DNA from: Desulfobacteraceae bacterium
GTDB taxonomy: Bacteria > Desulfobacterota > Desulfobacteria > Desulfobacterales > SKZT01
NCBI GenBank assembly: GCA_011389745.1
Contig: JAABTQ010000002.1
Span: forward strand, 186,001 to 250,000
Reading direction: 5' to 3'
Length of the DNA stretch: 64,000 bases
The notes below the pieces were generated by a model. It was not told the DNA's origin. It made no database searches and saw only the letters and a list, made by a program, of their open reading frames with translations. Position 1 is the first letter of the stretch; the number at the start of each line of letters is the position of its first letter. The position numbers and the translations under genes were made by a program. Below are positions 8,039-16,696 of the stretch, piece by piece.

Positions 8039-8645
8039 CTCACCGGTTATCGCGGTTATCCTGAAACTGAGCATCGCCTGGTGACTTTTTTTGTTAGAAA
8101 AATTGATCATTTCGGACTTTTTACGAGTTCATCAAACCATTAAACTATCTATTTCTATAACACCTGTAAAAAAAACTCAACTTTTCAATGAACTCACGAC
8201 ATCTTATGATTTTTACCTTTTGCTTTTTCCACTGTCCTCTCCTCAGAGTCAAACGCATGATAACTGATAAATTTTTTTTTTCCAGGGTGTAAAGAAAAAC
8301 ATTCGGTGCAACAGTTTGGAACCGACTTATTCAGCAATGAAAACAGTTAGTAACCAATATCCGTGCGGATGATTTTTGTATTCTCCACAATCTGAATCCA
8401 TGGCATGAACTTTGTACATACACAGATTGAAACTTTCGGAAGCAACCGGCTTGAAGCAAAGGCCATTCAAACTAAAATAAAATGTCCGTTCCGGCAAGAG
8501 GAAGTTTTAATTGTCCGGGGAAATATTAGCACCATAAGATAAAACAACCATCTTGATAAAAGGAGGGCATACCTTTAACCGTTCAAACACTGAACAATAC
8601 CAAAGCCAATAACCATATGTTTTGATAATTTAAGGAGAACAACTC
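8039..8645. other. Gene-free region before the receiver-CBS gene
   Basis: I see no coding frame here. A sigma-54-like sequence TGGCATGAACTTTGTA lies at 8401-8416, with GG-N10-GT spacing but an off-consensus -12 T, about 230 bases before the receiver-CBS start. It is too weak to call. AAGGAGGGCATACC at about 8560 looks like a ribosome site without a gene behind it. Confidence 0.4.
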
Positions 8646-9560
8646 ATGACGAAAAAAATAAAAGTGATGATGGTAGACGACGAAACAAGATTTCGTGAAG
8701 TGACCTCAACACTGCTGAACAAGAAAGGATTTGAAACCACCATCGCCGCAAGCGGTGAGGAGGCAATCAGTATTATAGAGAAAAATCCCCAGGATGTTGT
8801 TGTTCTGGATGTAAAAATGGGGGGCATGGATGGACACGCAGCCCTGGCGCAAATTAAAAAAATCGCTCCCGAAACTCAGGTGATCATGCTCACCGGGCAT
8901 GGGAATATCGAATCCGCCGTCAGTTCACGTGATCTGGCCGCATTTGATTATTTGAACAAACCCTGCGACATCGATCTCCTTTCCATAAAAATCAACGAAG
9001 CCTATGCCGTGCGCCAAAGCAAAGTGCACCGGCCTGAAAAAAAGGTCAAGGATATCATGACCAGCATCGAAAATTACTCGACCGTATCCGTAAACACCAC
9101 GGTCCGGGAAGCTATCGGCAAACTCATGAACTCCCTCAGCGAGCTTGTTTCCAGCAGCCGGATCCGGGAAGCCGGGCACAGGTCGCTGCTTGTTTTTGAT
9201 GAAAATAAAAATCTGCTCGGACTGCTGAGCATAAAGGATTTGATCAAAGGAGTAAGACCGTTTTATCTGGCACTTCCTCATTCCTCCATGGCTGAAAGTG
9301 TCCGGTTTTCCCATGTAATGACTAGTGGCTGGGACGAACTTTTTACCATTCAGTTAAAAGCTCTTGCTGATAAAAAAGTGGGAGAACTTACATTGGAACC
9401 TACACCCATGATCGATGAAGATTCAAACCTCATGGAGGTGGCTGAAATGCTTTTTAAATCAAAGCAGACACGCCTCATCGTCACCTCCGGGAAAAAAGCG
9501 GTCGGCATTTTGAGGGAACAGGATCTTTTCTTTGAAATCGTAAATATTATCACCAGATAA
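8646..9560 (+). CDS. Response regulator with tandem CBS domains
   Basis: Residues 1-120 form a receiver: KVMMVDDETRF (acid pocket), VVVLDVKMGGMDG (phosphoacceptor Asp near 55), VIMLTGHG and DYLNKPCD (switch Thr and Lys). It continues into a CBS pair: VKDIMTSIENYSTVSVNTTV, RSLLVFDENKNLLGLLSIKD, then LEPTPMIDEDSNLMEVAEML and RLIVTSGKKAVGILREQD. CBS domains usually bind adenine nucleotides, and there is no DNA-binding output. The gene sits 17 bases before a DASS transporter gene, so phosphorylation plus nucleotide sensing probably gates that transporter or a related step. The start has GGAGAA upstream. Confidence 0.92.
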   Translation: MTKKIKVMMVDDETRFREVTSTLLNKKGFETTIAASGEEAISIIEKNPQDVVVLDVKMGGMDGHAALAQIKKIAPETQVIMLTGHGNIESAVSSRDLAAFDYLNKPCDIDLLSIKINEAYAVRQSKVHRPEKKVKDIMTSIENYSTVSVNTTVREAIGKLMNSLSELVSSSRIREAGHRSLLVFDENKNLLGLLSIKDLIKGVRPFYLALPHSSMAESVRFSHVMTSGWDELFTIQLKALADKKVGELTLEPTPMIDEDSNLMEVAEMLFKSKQTRLIVTSGKKAVGILREQDLFFEIVNIITR

Positions 9561-9577
9561 TTTTTCAGGAGGACGAA

Positions 9578-11071
9578 ATGACTATAGATATGGATATTGC
9601 GAAACAGGCGGAAGAAGGCGGAGCTGAAAAAAGTCAGCAATACGTTATCAAATGGCTCATCATATCATTTGCTGTGGGTTTAATTATCTGGTTGCTTCCC
9701 ACTCCGGAAACACTGGGCGCGAGAGGACATGCCTTTCTCGCAATGCTGGCAACAGTGGTCATACTCTGGACAACAGAAGCCCTTCCCATTGGCGTCACTT
9801 CAATCGGGGTAGGGTGTGCACTGATCCTGTTCAACGTCCAGTCTGCCAAGAGTGCCTGGGAACCCTATGCCAACAGGTCCGTCGTGTTTGTATTTTTTAT
9901 CATCATGCTTGGAGTGATGCTTGGCCAGACCACTCTACCCCAGCGACTGATGAATTATATCCTGAAACTCGGCGGCCGGAATGTCATTCGACTCAGTTTT
10001 GTCCTTTGCATGGGAGCGACTTTTCTGGCGGCGTGGACCCATGATGCCACCATTACCATCATTCTTCTCTACGCCATTTTGCCCATGTTCCTGAAAATGG
10101 GCATTACACCGGATAAGAGCAACAATTTCGCCAAGCACTTCATGTTTATCATACCGATGGGCTCAGCCTGCGGAGGAGGTGCGACATTTCTCGGAAGCGG
10201 CCGGTCTCCGGCTTCGGCGGAAATGCTCGCCCAACTCACCGGCTACACCATCGGTTTTAATGAGTACATGCTCTACCAGTTCGTACCTTCAATGGCCCTT
10301 GGTGTGGCCACCTGGGTGACGTGTCTGATTATTTATCCGCCCAAGGTCAAGGAACTTCCGGGGGAAATAGCCATTGAAAAACTGCCGGCCATGACAAGGA
10401 ATGAGAAACTGCTCTCCTGGTTCCTTGTGGCGACATTTCTCATGTGGTTTATGACGGATTGGACCGGAATCCACGTGTCCGTCGCCGGCGGCCTTTTTAT
10501 CGTCGTATGCATGGCATTTAAGGTTGTGGACTGGAAAAGATGTCTGGCTGAATATCCCTGGAACCCCCTTATGGTATTCGGTGCAGGATTTTCTCTCGGT
10601 GTGGCCATGCTGGATAGCGGTGCAGGAAAGTGGATTGCCTCACAGATATTTCCGATCTTCGTCGGCTCCTCCTGGCCTGTGGTTGCAGCCGGAGCATCCT
10701 GGATCAGTGCCGTTATCACCAGTTTCATGGCCAATGCGGCAGCCACTACGTTGCTGGTTCCGGTAGTGGTGCCCATGGCGGATATGGCCGGAACTCCGGC
10801 AGTCCCCATTGCCATGGCCGTGCCCCTGGCCACCACCTTTGTCATGCTGGTCATAGGATGCCCGCCGACCCTTATTGCTTACGGGTTTGGATACTTCTCC
10901 CAGTGGGAGGCTTTCAAGCTCTTATTCGTCCGAACAATATTAGGAGTCATCGTTCTCTGTTTATGCATGGCCGTATGGTATCCCCTGGTCGGAATGCCGG
11001 GAAATATTGACATGATGAAAACGCCGGCCAAGCTGACCATGTCGGGATATGAGCTTATTGTTGAGAAATGA
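9578..11071 (+). CDS. DASS/SLC13-family anion (dicarboxylate/sulfate) transporter
   Basis: This 497-aa inner-membrane protein has about 11-12 hydrophobic helices. Family-typical segments are ILWTTEALPIGVTSIGVG near residue 65, FLAAWTHDATITIILL (the first SLC13 hairpin region, with W replacing the usual small residue), SACGGGATFLGSGRSP, and the second repeat SFMANAAATTLLVPVVVPMA then IGCPPTLIAYGFGYFS. It should import di/tricarboxylates or sulfate, driven by Na+ or H+; the substrate cannot be chosen from sequence. AGGAGG precedes the ATG. It forms an operon with the receiver-CBS gene and ends at a strong terminator. Confidence 0.92.
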   Translation: MTIDMDIAKQAEEGGAEKSQQYVIKWLIISFAVGLIIWLLPTPETLGARGHAFLAMLATVVILWTTEALPIGVTSIGVGCALILFNVQSAKSAWEPYANRSVVFVFFIIMLGVMLGQTTLPQRLMNYILKLGGRNVIRLSFVLCMGATFLAAWTHDATITIILLYAILPMFLKMGITPDKSNNFAKHFMFIIPMGSACGGGATFLGSGRSPASAEMLAQLTGYTIGFNEYMLYQFVPSMALGVATWVTCLIIYPPKVKELPGEIAIEKLPAMTRNEKLLSWFLVATFLMWFMTDWTGIHVSVAGGLFIVVCMAFKVVDWKRCLAEYPWNPLMVFGAGFSLGVAMLDSGAGKWIASQIFPIFVGSSWPVVAAGASWISAVITSFMANAAATTLLVPVVVPMADMAGTPAVPIAMAVPLATTFVMLVIGCPPTLIAYGFGYFSQWEAFKLLFVRTILGVIVLCLCMAVWYPLVGMPGNIDMMKTPAKLTMSGYELIVEK

Positions 11072-11154
11072 CCGACTTTGAAAAACAGAGCAAAGCTACG
11101 ACAACCGGTTCTTTCATATCCCTACCCGTAAATATTGCTATAGCATTAACAGCT

Positions 11155-11188
11155 CCGGCCGGAATGATTTCCGGCCGGCTTTTTTTTC
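11155..11188 (+). terminator. Rho-independent terminator of the DASS operon
   Basis: A perfect 10-bp stem CCGGCCGGAA / TTCCGGCCGG with a TGAT loop is followed after a C by a run of eight T, 83 bases past the transporter stop. Confidence 0.95.
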
Positions 11189-11300
11189 ATTCGAAAAATC
11201 ATTTTTTTAACACAACCCGATCTTTCGCTCATTTATCAGGGTTTGAAACTTGGTAGTGATTAACATGCAAGGTACAAAAAAATAAACTATCAGCCATTAA

Positions 11301-11530
11301 TCAATGCTTGTGTGTTTTTTTTCCTGGTTTGAACATGATAATTCCGAATATCAAAACAAGAATATAAAGCTCAGAATCATCGATGAATGTTTGAGTATCA
11401 AAACCAAAAGGTCGAAACAGATTTTTATCTCGATCAATTTCTTTCCGGGTCGGCTTTTTAAAAGTCATTGTCATCATCTCACCGGTTATCGCGGTTATCC
11501 TGAAATTGAGCATCGCCATGTGACTTTTTT
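11301..11530 (-). pseudogene. Internally deleted second copy of the methyltransferase
   Basis: Reading the minus strand gives FRITAITGEMMTMTFKKPTR directly joined to NLFRPFGFDTQTFIDDSELY. These match the N-terminal leader and the C-terminal end of the methyltransferase at 7352-8038, with the whole catalytic core missing. The ribosome site GGTGAG and its double ATG are kept, and the join is in frame, so a peptide of about 58 residues could still be made. Past YILVLI it differs from the 7.4-kb copy, and may show the native C-terminus lost there. Confidence 0.8.
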
Positions 11531-11714
11531 TTTGTTAGAATAATTGATTGGTCACCAAAAAACAGAGTATAACACCCGTCAAAAAATTACAAAAGGGTCA
11601 GATTTAACCATATGATCACATATGGACATTTTACCTGCATATTATTAATAAATCACCCCGCCCGCTTCGATGTAACATACAGTTATTATATGTTTATTTG
11701 ATTTTAAATCGATT

Positions 11715-11730
11715 TGGCATGACTGTTGCG
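11715..11730 (+). promoter_or_regulatory. Sigma-54 promoter upstream of the EAL gene
   Basis: TGGCATGACTGTTGCG matches the -24/-12 consensus TGGCAYG-N4-TTGC with exact GG-N10-GC spacing. It lies about 170 bases before the EAL gene ATG and needs an NtrC-type activator; one such regulator is encoded at 47.5 kb but its target is unknown. Confidence 0.75.
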
Positions 11731-11896
11731 TACGTTTTAGTTGTAAAATCCGGTTACAAACTCTAAGCAATTACTAACGTTTTTCTTTTTTAAAAAAGAT
11801 ATTTTCCCGGGTTACATATGAGGTTTCAATAATGGAAAATAAAAAAGAGGGTACGACAACAATATAGGAGAAGAAAAAAAATGGGAGGAAATTACA

Positions 11897-12538
11897 ATGA
11901 TCTTTTCATTTGCAAGGCAGGCGATTTACAACAATAAACATGATATCAAGGGGTACGAATTGCTCTATCGCTCATCGACAGTCAACCGGTTTCCGATGGT
12001 AGACGGCGATCAGGCAACCATGGATTTGCTGGCACATATTGCTCAAATCCTAAAATCGATCACTCATGGAAAATTGGCTTTCATCAATTACACTCGCAAT
12101 TTAATTCTGAAGGGAATACCTCTGGTTACACCAAACAGGACAACGGTGGTGGAAATCCTCGAAGATGTTCCTGCTGAATCTGATGTGGTAAAACAGTGTC
12201 AAAAACTGTCAGAAAAAGGCTATACAATTGCCCTGGATGACTTTACTTATCGTCGGGAGTTAGAGCCACTGATTTTACTGGCTGATATCATCAAAATCGA
12301 CTTTCAGAAGGCATCAGCCCATATCATCAAAAATGACATCAAAAAACTTCGGGCCTACGGGGTAAAGCTTTTGGCCGAAAAAGTGGAAACGCGGGAGGAA
12401 TCTGAAATCGCCTCGGAATCCGGTTTCGATTATTTTCAGGGTAATTTCTATTCCGAAGCTGAAATCGTCATAATGGAAGATAAGGCTATCCCCGATAGAA
12501 CCATGTCTTTGCAAAGACTTCCTCAATTACTGAATTAG
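11897..12538 (+). CDS. EAL-domain protein truncated before its HDOD half
   Basis: This 213-aa protein carries an EAL-type fold: KGYELLYRS (degenerate EAL), VVEILEDV, IALDDFTY, IIKIDFQK, LLAEKVET and YFQGNFYSE. The order and the ending SLQRLPQLLN match YuxH-like EAL-HDOD proteins, which are about 400 aa, but the frame stops at TAG where the HDOD domain would begin. The catalytic EAL is YELL and DDFG lacks the G, so hydrolysis of c-di-GMP is doubtful; it may be a c-di-GMP or protein-binding domain. GGGAGG precedes the start. A sigma-54 promoter lies upstream. Confidence 0.85.
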   Translation: MIFSFARQAIYNNKHDIKGYELLYRSSTVNRFPMVDGDQATMDLLAHIAQILKSITHGKLAFINYTRNLILKGIPLVTPNRTTVVEILEDVPAESDVVKQCQKLSEKGYTIALDDFTYRRELEPLILLADIIKIDFQKASAHIIKNDIKKLRAYGVKLLAEKVETREESEIASESGFDYFQGNFYSEAEIVIMEDKAIPDRTMSLQRLPQLLN

Positions 12539-12763
12539 GACATTCTAACCATACGCAACACAAATGTTGTATCAACCGGTTTGTTGACATTCAATCCACC
12601 CATTAATATTTTCTTTTCATTATTAAACGGCGATAGCATCCAATTTACTCCGATACAGGCCATCCGTTTTCGGGGATCTTGCATGTAATGATGATCTCCA
12701 AAACCCTCACATTAATGGAGATATTGGTTTATGTCATCCCGATTCAAATCATGAGGTGTGGCC

Positions 12764-14140
12764 ATGTCAAATGCATCACCATCCGAATCGGTGGAAAAAT
12801 CCGGAATATCTCAAAGGGCCGCTTCCTGGTGGAAAAAACTGACGGCTGTTGAGCGCAGTGAGTGGCGGCCGCTGTTGTGGTCATTCAGCTATTTTTTCGC
12901 CTTGCTTTGCGGATATTACATTATCCGCCCCATGCGCGATGAAATGGGGATTGCCGGTGGTGTGGAACATCTTCAATGGATGTTTACCGGCACTTTTCTG
13001 GTGATGCTCCTGGTGGTGCCACTTTTCGGGTGGCTGGCCAGGAGCTTTGCACCCCGACGGTTTCTTCCCTATGTTTATTACTTTTTCATCGGCAACCTGC
13101 TTTTGTTTTTCGCACTGTTTCGATCCGACCTTAATCATGTCTATGTGGCACGCGCATTTTTTATCTGGGCGAGTGTTTTCAATCTTTTCATCGTCTCCGT
13201 ATTCTGGAGCTTCATGGCGGATATATTTTCAAATACACAAGCCAAACGGTTGTTCGGGGTGATTGCTGCCGGCGGCACTACCGGGGCTTTGGTCGGCCCG
13301 GCACTGACCGCCATGCTGGTGCTTCCATTGGGGCCCACCAACCTGCTGTTGCTCTCCGCGGCATTCATGGGCTGGGCGGTATTGTGCATTCACCGCCTGG
13401 TCGCATGGCAACGGTCGTCGCCCTCAACATCTTCCAGGGATGATAATGCCGAAAAAACCAAAACGGGTGATCCCGACGACACTCCCATGGGTGGAGGTGT
13501 ACTGGCGGGGATACGCCTAATTTTCCAATCACCCTATCTGATCGGAATTTGTTTTTTGATGCTTCTGTTTACCACTCTGGCCACTTTTTTATATTTTCAA
13601 CAGGCTTTCATAATCCGGGAACACTTTGATGACCCATCCCAACGCACCGCGCTGTTTGCCGCCATGGATTTTTCAGTCAACGGCCTAACCCTTGCCACCC
13701 AGATTTTTCTGACCAGTCGCATTGTTCGTCGCTTTGGCCTCGGCTGGACTCTGGCCACTGTGCCTCTTTTGCTGGCGGCCGGCTTTATGGCCCTGGGTCT
13801 GATGTCTGCGCTATGGGTGATCGTTGCCGTACAGGTCCTGCGTCGGGCTGGGAACTACGCCATTATGCGCCCTGGACGCGAAATGCTTTATGTGGTCCTA
13901 AGCAAGGAAGAAAAGTATAAAGCTAAAAATTTCATCGATACGGTGATTTACCGGGGCGGCGATGCTGCCAGTGCATGGGTTTATTCCGGTATGCTGGCCA
14001 TAGGGCTTTCAGGAGCAGGAATCTCACTGGTGGCCGTGCCGATTGCCTTTATATGGGCATGGATTTCTTACAGGCTTGGAAAACATCAGGAACAAATCGC
14101 CGCTTTCAGCATAGCTGCTGAAACGTCGGAACATAAATAG
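12764..14140 (+). CDS. MFS-like transporter (NTP/NDP exchanger-like)
   Basis: This 458-aa inner-membrane protein has about 12 hydrophobic helices in two six-helix halves. LLWSFSYFFALLCGYYIIRP, a short cytosolic loop, then FGVIAAGGTTGALVGPALTA (motif A/C-like) and LRRAGNYAIMRPGREMLYVV resemble the MFS/ATP:ADP antiporter-like group found scattered in Proteobacteria. Substrate is unknown. The track start GTG 12758 is part of the ribosome site; GAGGTG precedes ATG 12764. A repeat element starts within five bases of its stop, and the Tat-exported reductase follows. Confidence 0.82.
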   Translation: MSNASPSESVEKSGISQRAASWWKKLTAVERSEWRPLLWSFSYFFALLCGYYIIRPMRDEMGIAGGVEHLQWMFTGTFLVMLLVVPLFGWLARSFAPRRFLPYVYYFFIGNLLLFFALFRSDLNHVYVARAFFIWASVFNLFIVSVFWSFMADIFSNTQAKRLFGVIAAGGTTGALVGPALTAMLVLPLGPTNLLLLSAAFMGWAVLCIHRLVAWQRSSPSTSSRDDNAEKTKTGDPDDTPMGGGVLAGIRLIFQSPYLIGICFLMLLFTTLATFLYFQQAFIIREHFDDPSQRTALFAAMDFSVNGLTLATQIFLTSRIVRRFGLGWTLATVPLLLAAGFMALGLMSALWVIVAVQVLRRAGNYAIMRPGREMLYVVLSKEEKYKAKNFIDTVIYRGGDAASAWVYSGMLAIGLSGAGISLVAVPIAFIWAWISYRLGKHQEQIAAFSIAAETSEHK

Positions 14141-14144
14141 CAGT

Positions 14145-14211
14145 GCCTGAACGGAACTTCCCTCTTAGTTGGAAGGGATTGGGGGAGGGAGAAAAAAGTT
14201 TTCGTTCAGGC
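14145..14211. repeat. Palindromic repeat family C copy
   Basis: GCCTGAACG (14145-14153) and CGTTCAGGC (14203-14211) enclose a C-rich then G-rich core (CCTCTTAGTTGGAAGG, GGGGGAGGG). A second copy with the same arms and core is at 38522-38589. Both sit immediately next to genes, so they may influence mRNA ends. Confidence 0.8.
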
Positions 14212-14233
14212 CCTAAATTAAGGAGGAAATATC

Positions 14234-15169
14234 ATGAACAACAATTCATTTCATTTGACACGTCGAAACTTTATTCTGAGTATGGGAGCATTTGCAGCCA
14301 CCATGGCGCTATCACCCCGGGACCTGATCGCCGAAATACGTCATCCGATTCAGCGCCCGATCCCTTCTTCGGGTGAGCTTCTTCCTGTCATGGGTATGGG
14401 AACATCTCGAACTTTCGATATCGGGAAAAATCAGGTCGTCAGAAACCAACTGACCGAAGTGGTGCAGGTATTTTTTGAAAACGGGGGCAAACTAATCGAT
14501 TCCTCCCCCATGTACGGTCGGTCGGAATCGGTTGTGGGAGACCTTCTCAAGGCAACCGGCAAGCAGGATGCAGTGTTTGCCGCTACAAAAGTCTGGATCG
14601 ACGGCCGGCAAAACGGCATCACACAAATGCAGGAATCTATGCAACGCATGGGGGTCGAGGTCATGGACCTGATGCAAATTCACAACCTGCGAGACTGGAA
14701 AATCCACCTGCCGGTTTTGAAAGAGTGGAAAGAACAAGGCATTATCCGGTACATCGGCATTACAACCTCTCACGGCCGAGAGCATGAAGCACTTGAGCGG
14801 ATTATGCAAATGGAAGACCTGGATTTCGTTCAGTTCACCTACAACCTGGAAGATCGCATCGTGGAGGATAGTCTTCTTCCTCTCGCGGCCGATCGGGGCA
14901 TCGCCACCCTGATCAACCGGCCCTTTCAGCGGGGCGATTTGTTTCGCAAGGTCAGGGGCATAGCACTTCCGGATTGGAGCACCGAACTGGGCTGCCAAAG
15001 CTGGGGCCAGTATTTCCTGAAATTCATCCTCGCCCATCCGGCTGTAACCTGCGTGATTCCGGCCACATCCAAGGTTCACCACATGGAGGATAATATGGGT
15101 GCCGGGTTCGGGCGTTTGCCGGATGCTACCATGCGGCAACGGATGCTGGCGCATTATGAATCACTATAG
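14234..15169 (+). CDS. Tat-exported aldo/keto reductase
   Basis: The N-terminus LTRRNFILSMGAFAATMALS is a twin-arginine signal (RRNFIL) followed by an h-region, so the enzyme is exported folded with its NADPH-like cofactor. The AKR tetrad is visible: Asp and Tyr in IDSSPMYGRSE, Lys in FAATKVWIDG and His in MQIHNLRDW. VTCVIPATSKVHHMEDNMGA is the C-terminal cofactor loop. It should reduce carbonyl substrates in the periplasm. GGAGG precedes the ATG. The gene converges on the DUF554 gene with a 22-base gap. Confidence 0.92.
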   Translation: MNNNSFHLTRRNFILSMGAFAATMALSPRDLIAEIRHPIQRPIPSSGELLPVMGMGTSRTFDIGKNQVVRNQLTEVVQVFFENGGKLIDSSPMYGRSESVVGDLLKATGKQDAVFAATKVWIDGRQNGITQMQESMQRMGVEVMDLMQIHNLRDWKIHLPVLKEWKEQGIIRYIGITTSHGREHEALERIMQMEDLDFVQFTYNLEDRIVEDSLLPLAADRGIATLINRPFQRGDLFRKVRGIALPDWSTELGCQSWGQYFLKFILAHPAVTCVIPATSKVHHMEDNMGAGFGRLPDATMRQRMLAHYESL

Positions 15170-15191
15170 GAGAACTTCGTGCATCATTTCA

Positions 15192-15908
15192 CTAATATAA
15201 AAGTATCGAGTGGAAATGTTTAAAAACCTGGTAAATAAGAGGGATGAATATTGCCGGAAGCATATTGCCGATCTTTATTTTCTTAATTTCCAAAAGGCCG
15301 ATTCCGATGGCGAAAATCAGCAGCCCCCCGACGGCAGACATCTGAGAAACCACTTCAGGCAGTAAAAGGTGTTTGATCGAAGATGCGGTTATTGTAATAA
15401 GTCCTTGATAAACAAAAACCGAGACAGCGGAAAAAAGTACGCCGATTCCAAGGGTGGATGCAAATATGACAGATCCAATCCCATCGATAACAGATTTTGC
15501 AAACAGTGTCTGGTGGTTTCCGGTCAGGCCGCTCTCCATGGAACCGACGATGGCCATCGCTCCCACACAATAAAGCAGGCTGGCGGTTACAAATCCTTTT
15601 GCGATCCCTGTGCTGTCTTTTGAAAGCCGCCTTCCTATCCAATTGCCGAGTTGATCCAGCCTGTCTTCGATTCGAATCAGCTCTCCTAAAAGACTTCCTG
15701 TGGCAAGACTTATGATGACCATCAGGATAGCATCTGTTTTAATCGCTGTTTGAATACCTATCAGCACAACCGCAAGGCCGATAGCATGCATGATGGTCTT
15801 GCTGTATTTTTCAGGTATACTGCCTTTAAAAAGTAAACCAATGAAGCTTCCAACGATAATGCTCAACGTATTGACGATGGTTCCGAGCAATTTTTCGGCT
15901 CCTCCCAT
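15192..15908 (-). CDS. DUF554-family membrane protein
   Basis: This 238-aa protein has about seven hydrophobic helices with the YqgA/YdfK (DUF554) pattern: LGTIVNTLSIIVGSFIGLLF at the start, KTIMHAIGLAVVLIGIQTAI, GSLLGELIRIEDRLDQLG (conserved acidic helix), FVTASLLYCVGAMAIVGSM and VIDGIGSVIFASTLGIGVLF. The family lies in the inner membrane; its transport or channel role is not established. It is monocistronic and convergent with the aldo/keto reductase. Confidence 0.92.
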   Translation of the reverse strand: MGGAEKLLGTIVNTLSIIVGSFIGLLFKGSIPEKYSKTIMHAIGLAVVLIGIQTAIKTDAILMVIISLATGSLLGELIRIEDRLDQLGNWIGRRLSKDSTGIAKGFVTASLLYCVGAMAIVGSMESGLTGNHQTLFAKSVIDGIGSVIFASTLGIGVLFSAVSVFVYQGLITITASSIKHLLLPEVVSQMSAVGGLLIFAIGIGLLEIKKIKIGNMLPAIFIPLIYQVFKHFHSILLY

Positions 15909-16081
15909 AAAAAATTTTTAAGAAAGACTCAAACTTATCTTTATCTTTAAGCCTTTGGCTTGATTGCCGCAAGAAAAACCGACATATGCATCGATTAACA
16001 TGATTATTGTGGAAGGTGAACTAATGGCATGAGGGGTGTTTCCTGGTAATCTGTGGGATTTGGTTTACCGGAGGTCGAATG

Positions 16082-16110
16082 AAAAAGGCGGACAGCTAAG
16101 GCCGTCCGCC
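16082..16110 (-). terminator. Terminator of the outer-membrane barrel gene
   Basis: On the minus strand, GGCGGAC, a ten-base loop and GTCCGCC form a perfect 7-bp stem followed by five T. It lies about 55 bases past the stop of the outer-membrane protein gene. Confidence 0.9.
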
Positions 16111-16165
16111 CTCCAAAATGTTAACGTATATTACCAAAGACCTTTTGCTCCTTTAAGTCCCCCCA

Positions 16166-16696
16166 TTACCATTTGTAACCGAGCCCTACCGTGTAAACAA
16201 AGCGGCCGTCGTCATAATTATCATCAATATCGCCGGTACTACTGAAAAGGAATCCATATTCCATCATTCCATATATAAAAGTGCTTTCGTTGGCGAAATA
16301 TTTGAGCCCAATTTCGGGACCCATAATAACCTGATCCTTGATATCATCGCCATACACCCATCCGATATTAGCGCCGATCAGCGGCTTGAACCTCCCTAAA
16401 TCAAAATTATAATCCACTCCGACGCGAGTGGATGCATTCCATGTACTGCCTCCCTCCAAGTCGGCAAAAGCGATGCCTTGCCGAATAAACGCTTCCCATG
16501 ATTCTGTCAAAAAGTAGCCGAGTGCAGCTTGAACTGAAATAGTGGTACCATCAAAATTCTCATCGTTTTGTCCACTTCCTGAGAGGGTAAACTCCATATT
16601 GCCGGGCACATACGGAAAGGTTTCCTGCTGAGCATCGGCGGTCAATGGACACAAAATCAAAAGGGCTCCCAATAAAACCATGGTAAATTTCTTCAT
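16166..16696 (-). CDS. Outer-membrane beta-barrel protein
   Basis: A signal peptide (MKKFTMVLLGALLILCPLTADA, cleavage at ADA-QQE) leads into a 155-aa domain of alternating amphipathic strands, and the chain ends in VGLGYKW, an aromatic-terminated beta-signal for BAM-dependent insertion. Length and pattern suggest a small 8-strand barrel (OmpW/OmpX-like or outer-membrane-protein beta-barrel domain). DNYDDGRF and GDDIKDQ are acidic loops. Its precise function is unknown. It is monocistronic with its own terminator. Confidence 0.88.
   Translation of the reverse strand: MKKFTMVLLGALLILCPLTADAQQETFPYVPGNMEFTLSGSGQNDENFDGTTISVQAALGYFLTESWEAFIRQGIAFADLEGGSTWNASTRVGVDYNFDLGRFKPLIGANIGWVYGDDIKDQVIMGPEIGLKYFANESTFIYGMMEYGFLFSSTGDIDDNYDDGRFVYTVGLGYKW

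Noticed and set aside
8401-8416. Sigma-54 promoter TGGCATGAACTTTGTA upstream of the receiver-CBS gene
   Set aside because: The -12 element is GT instead of GC; kept only as a note.
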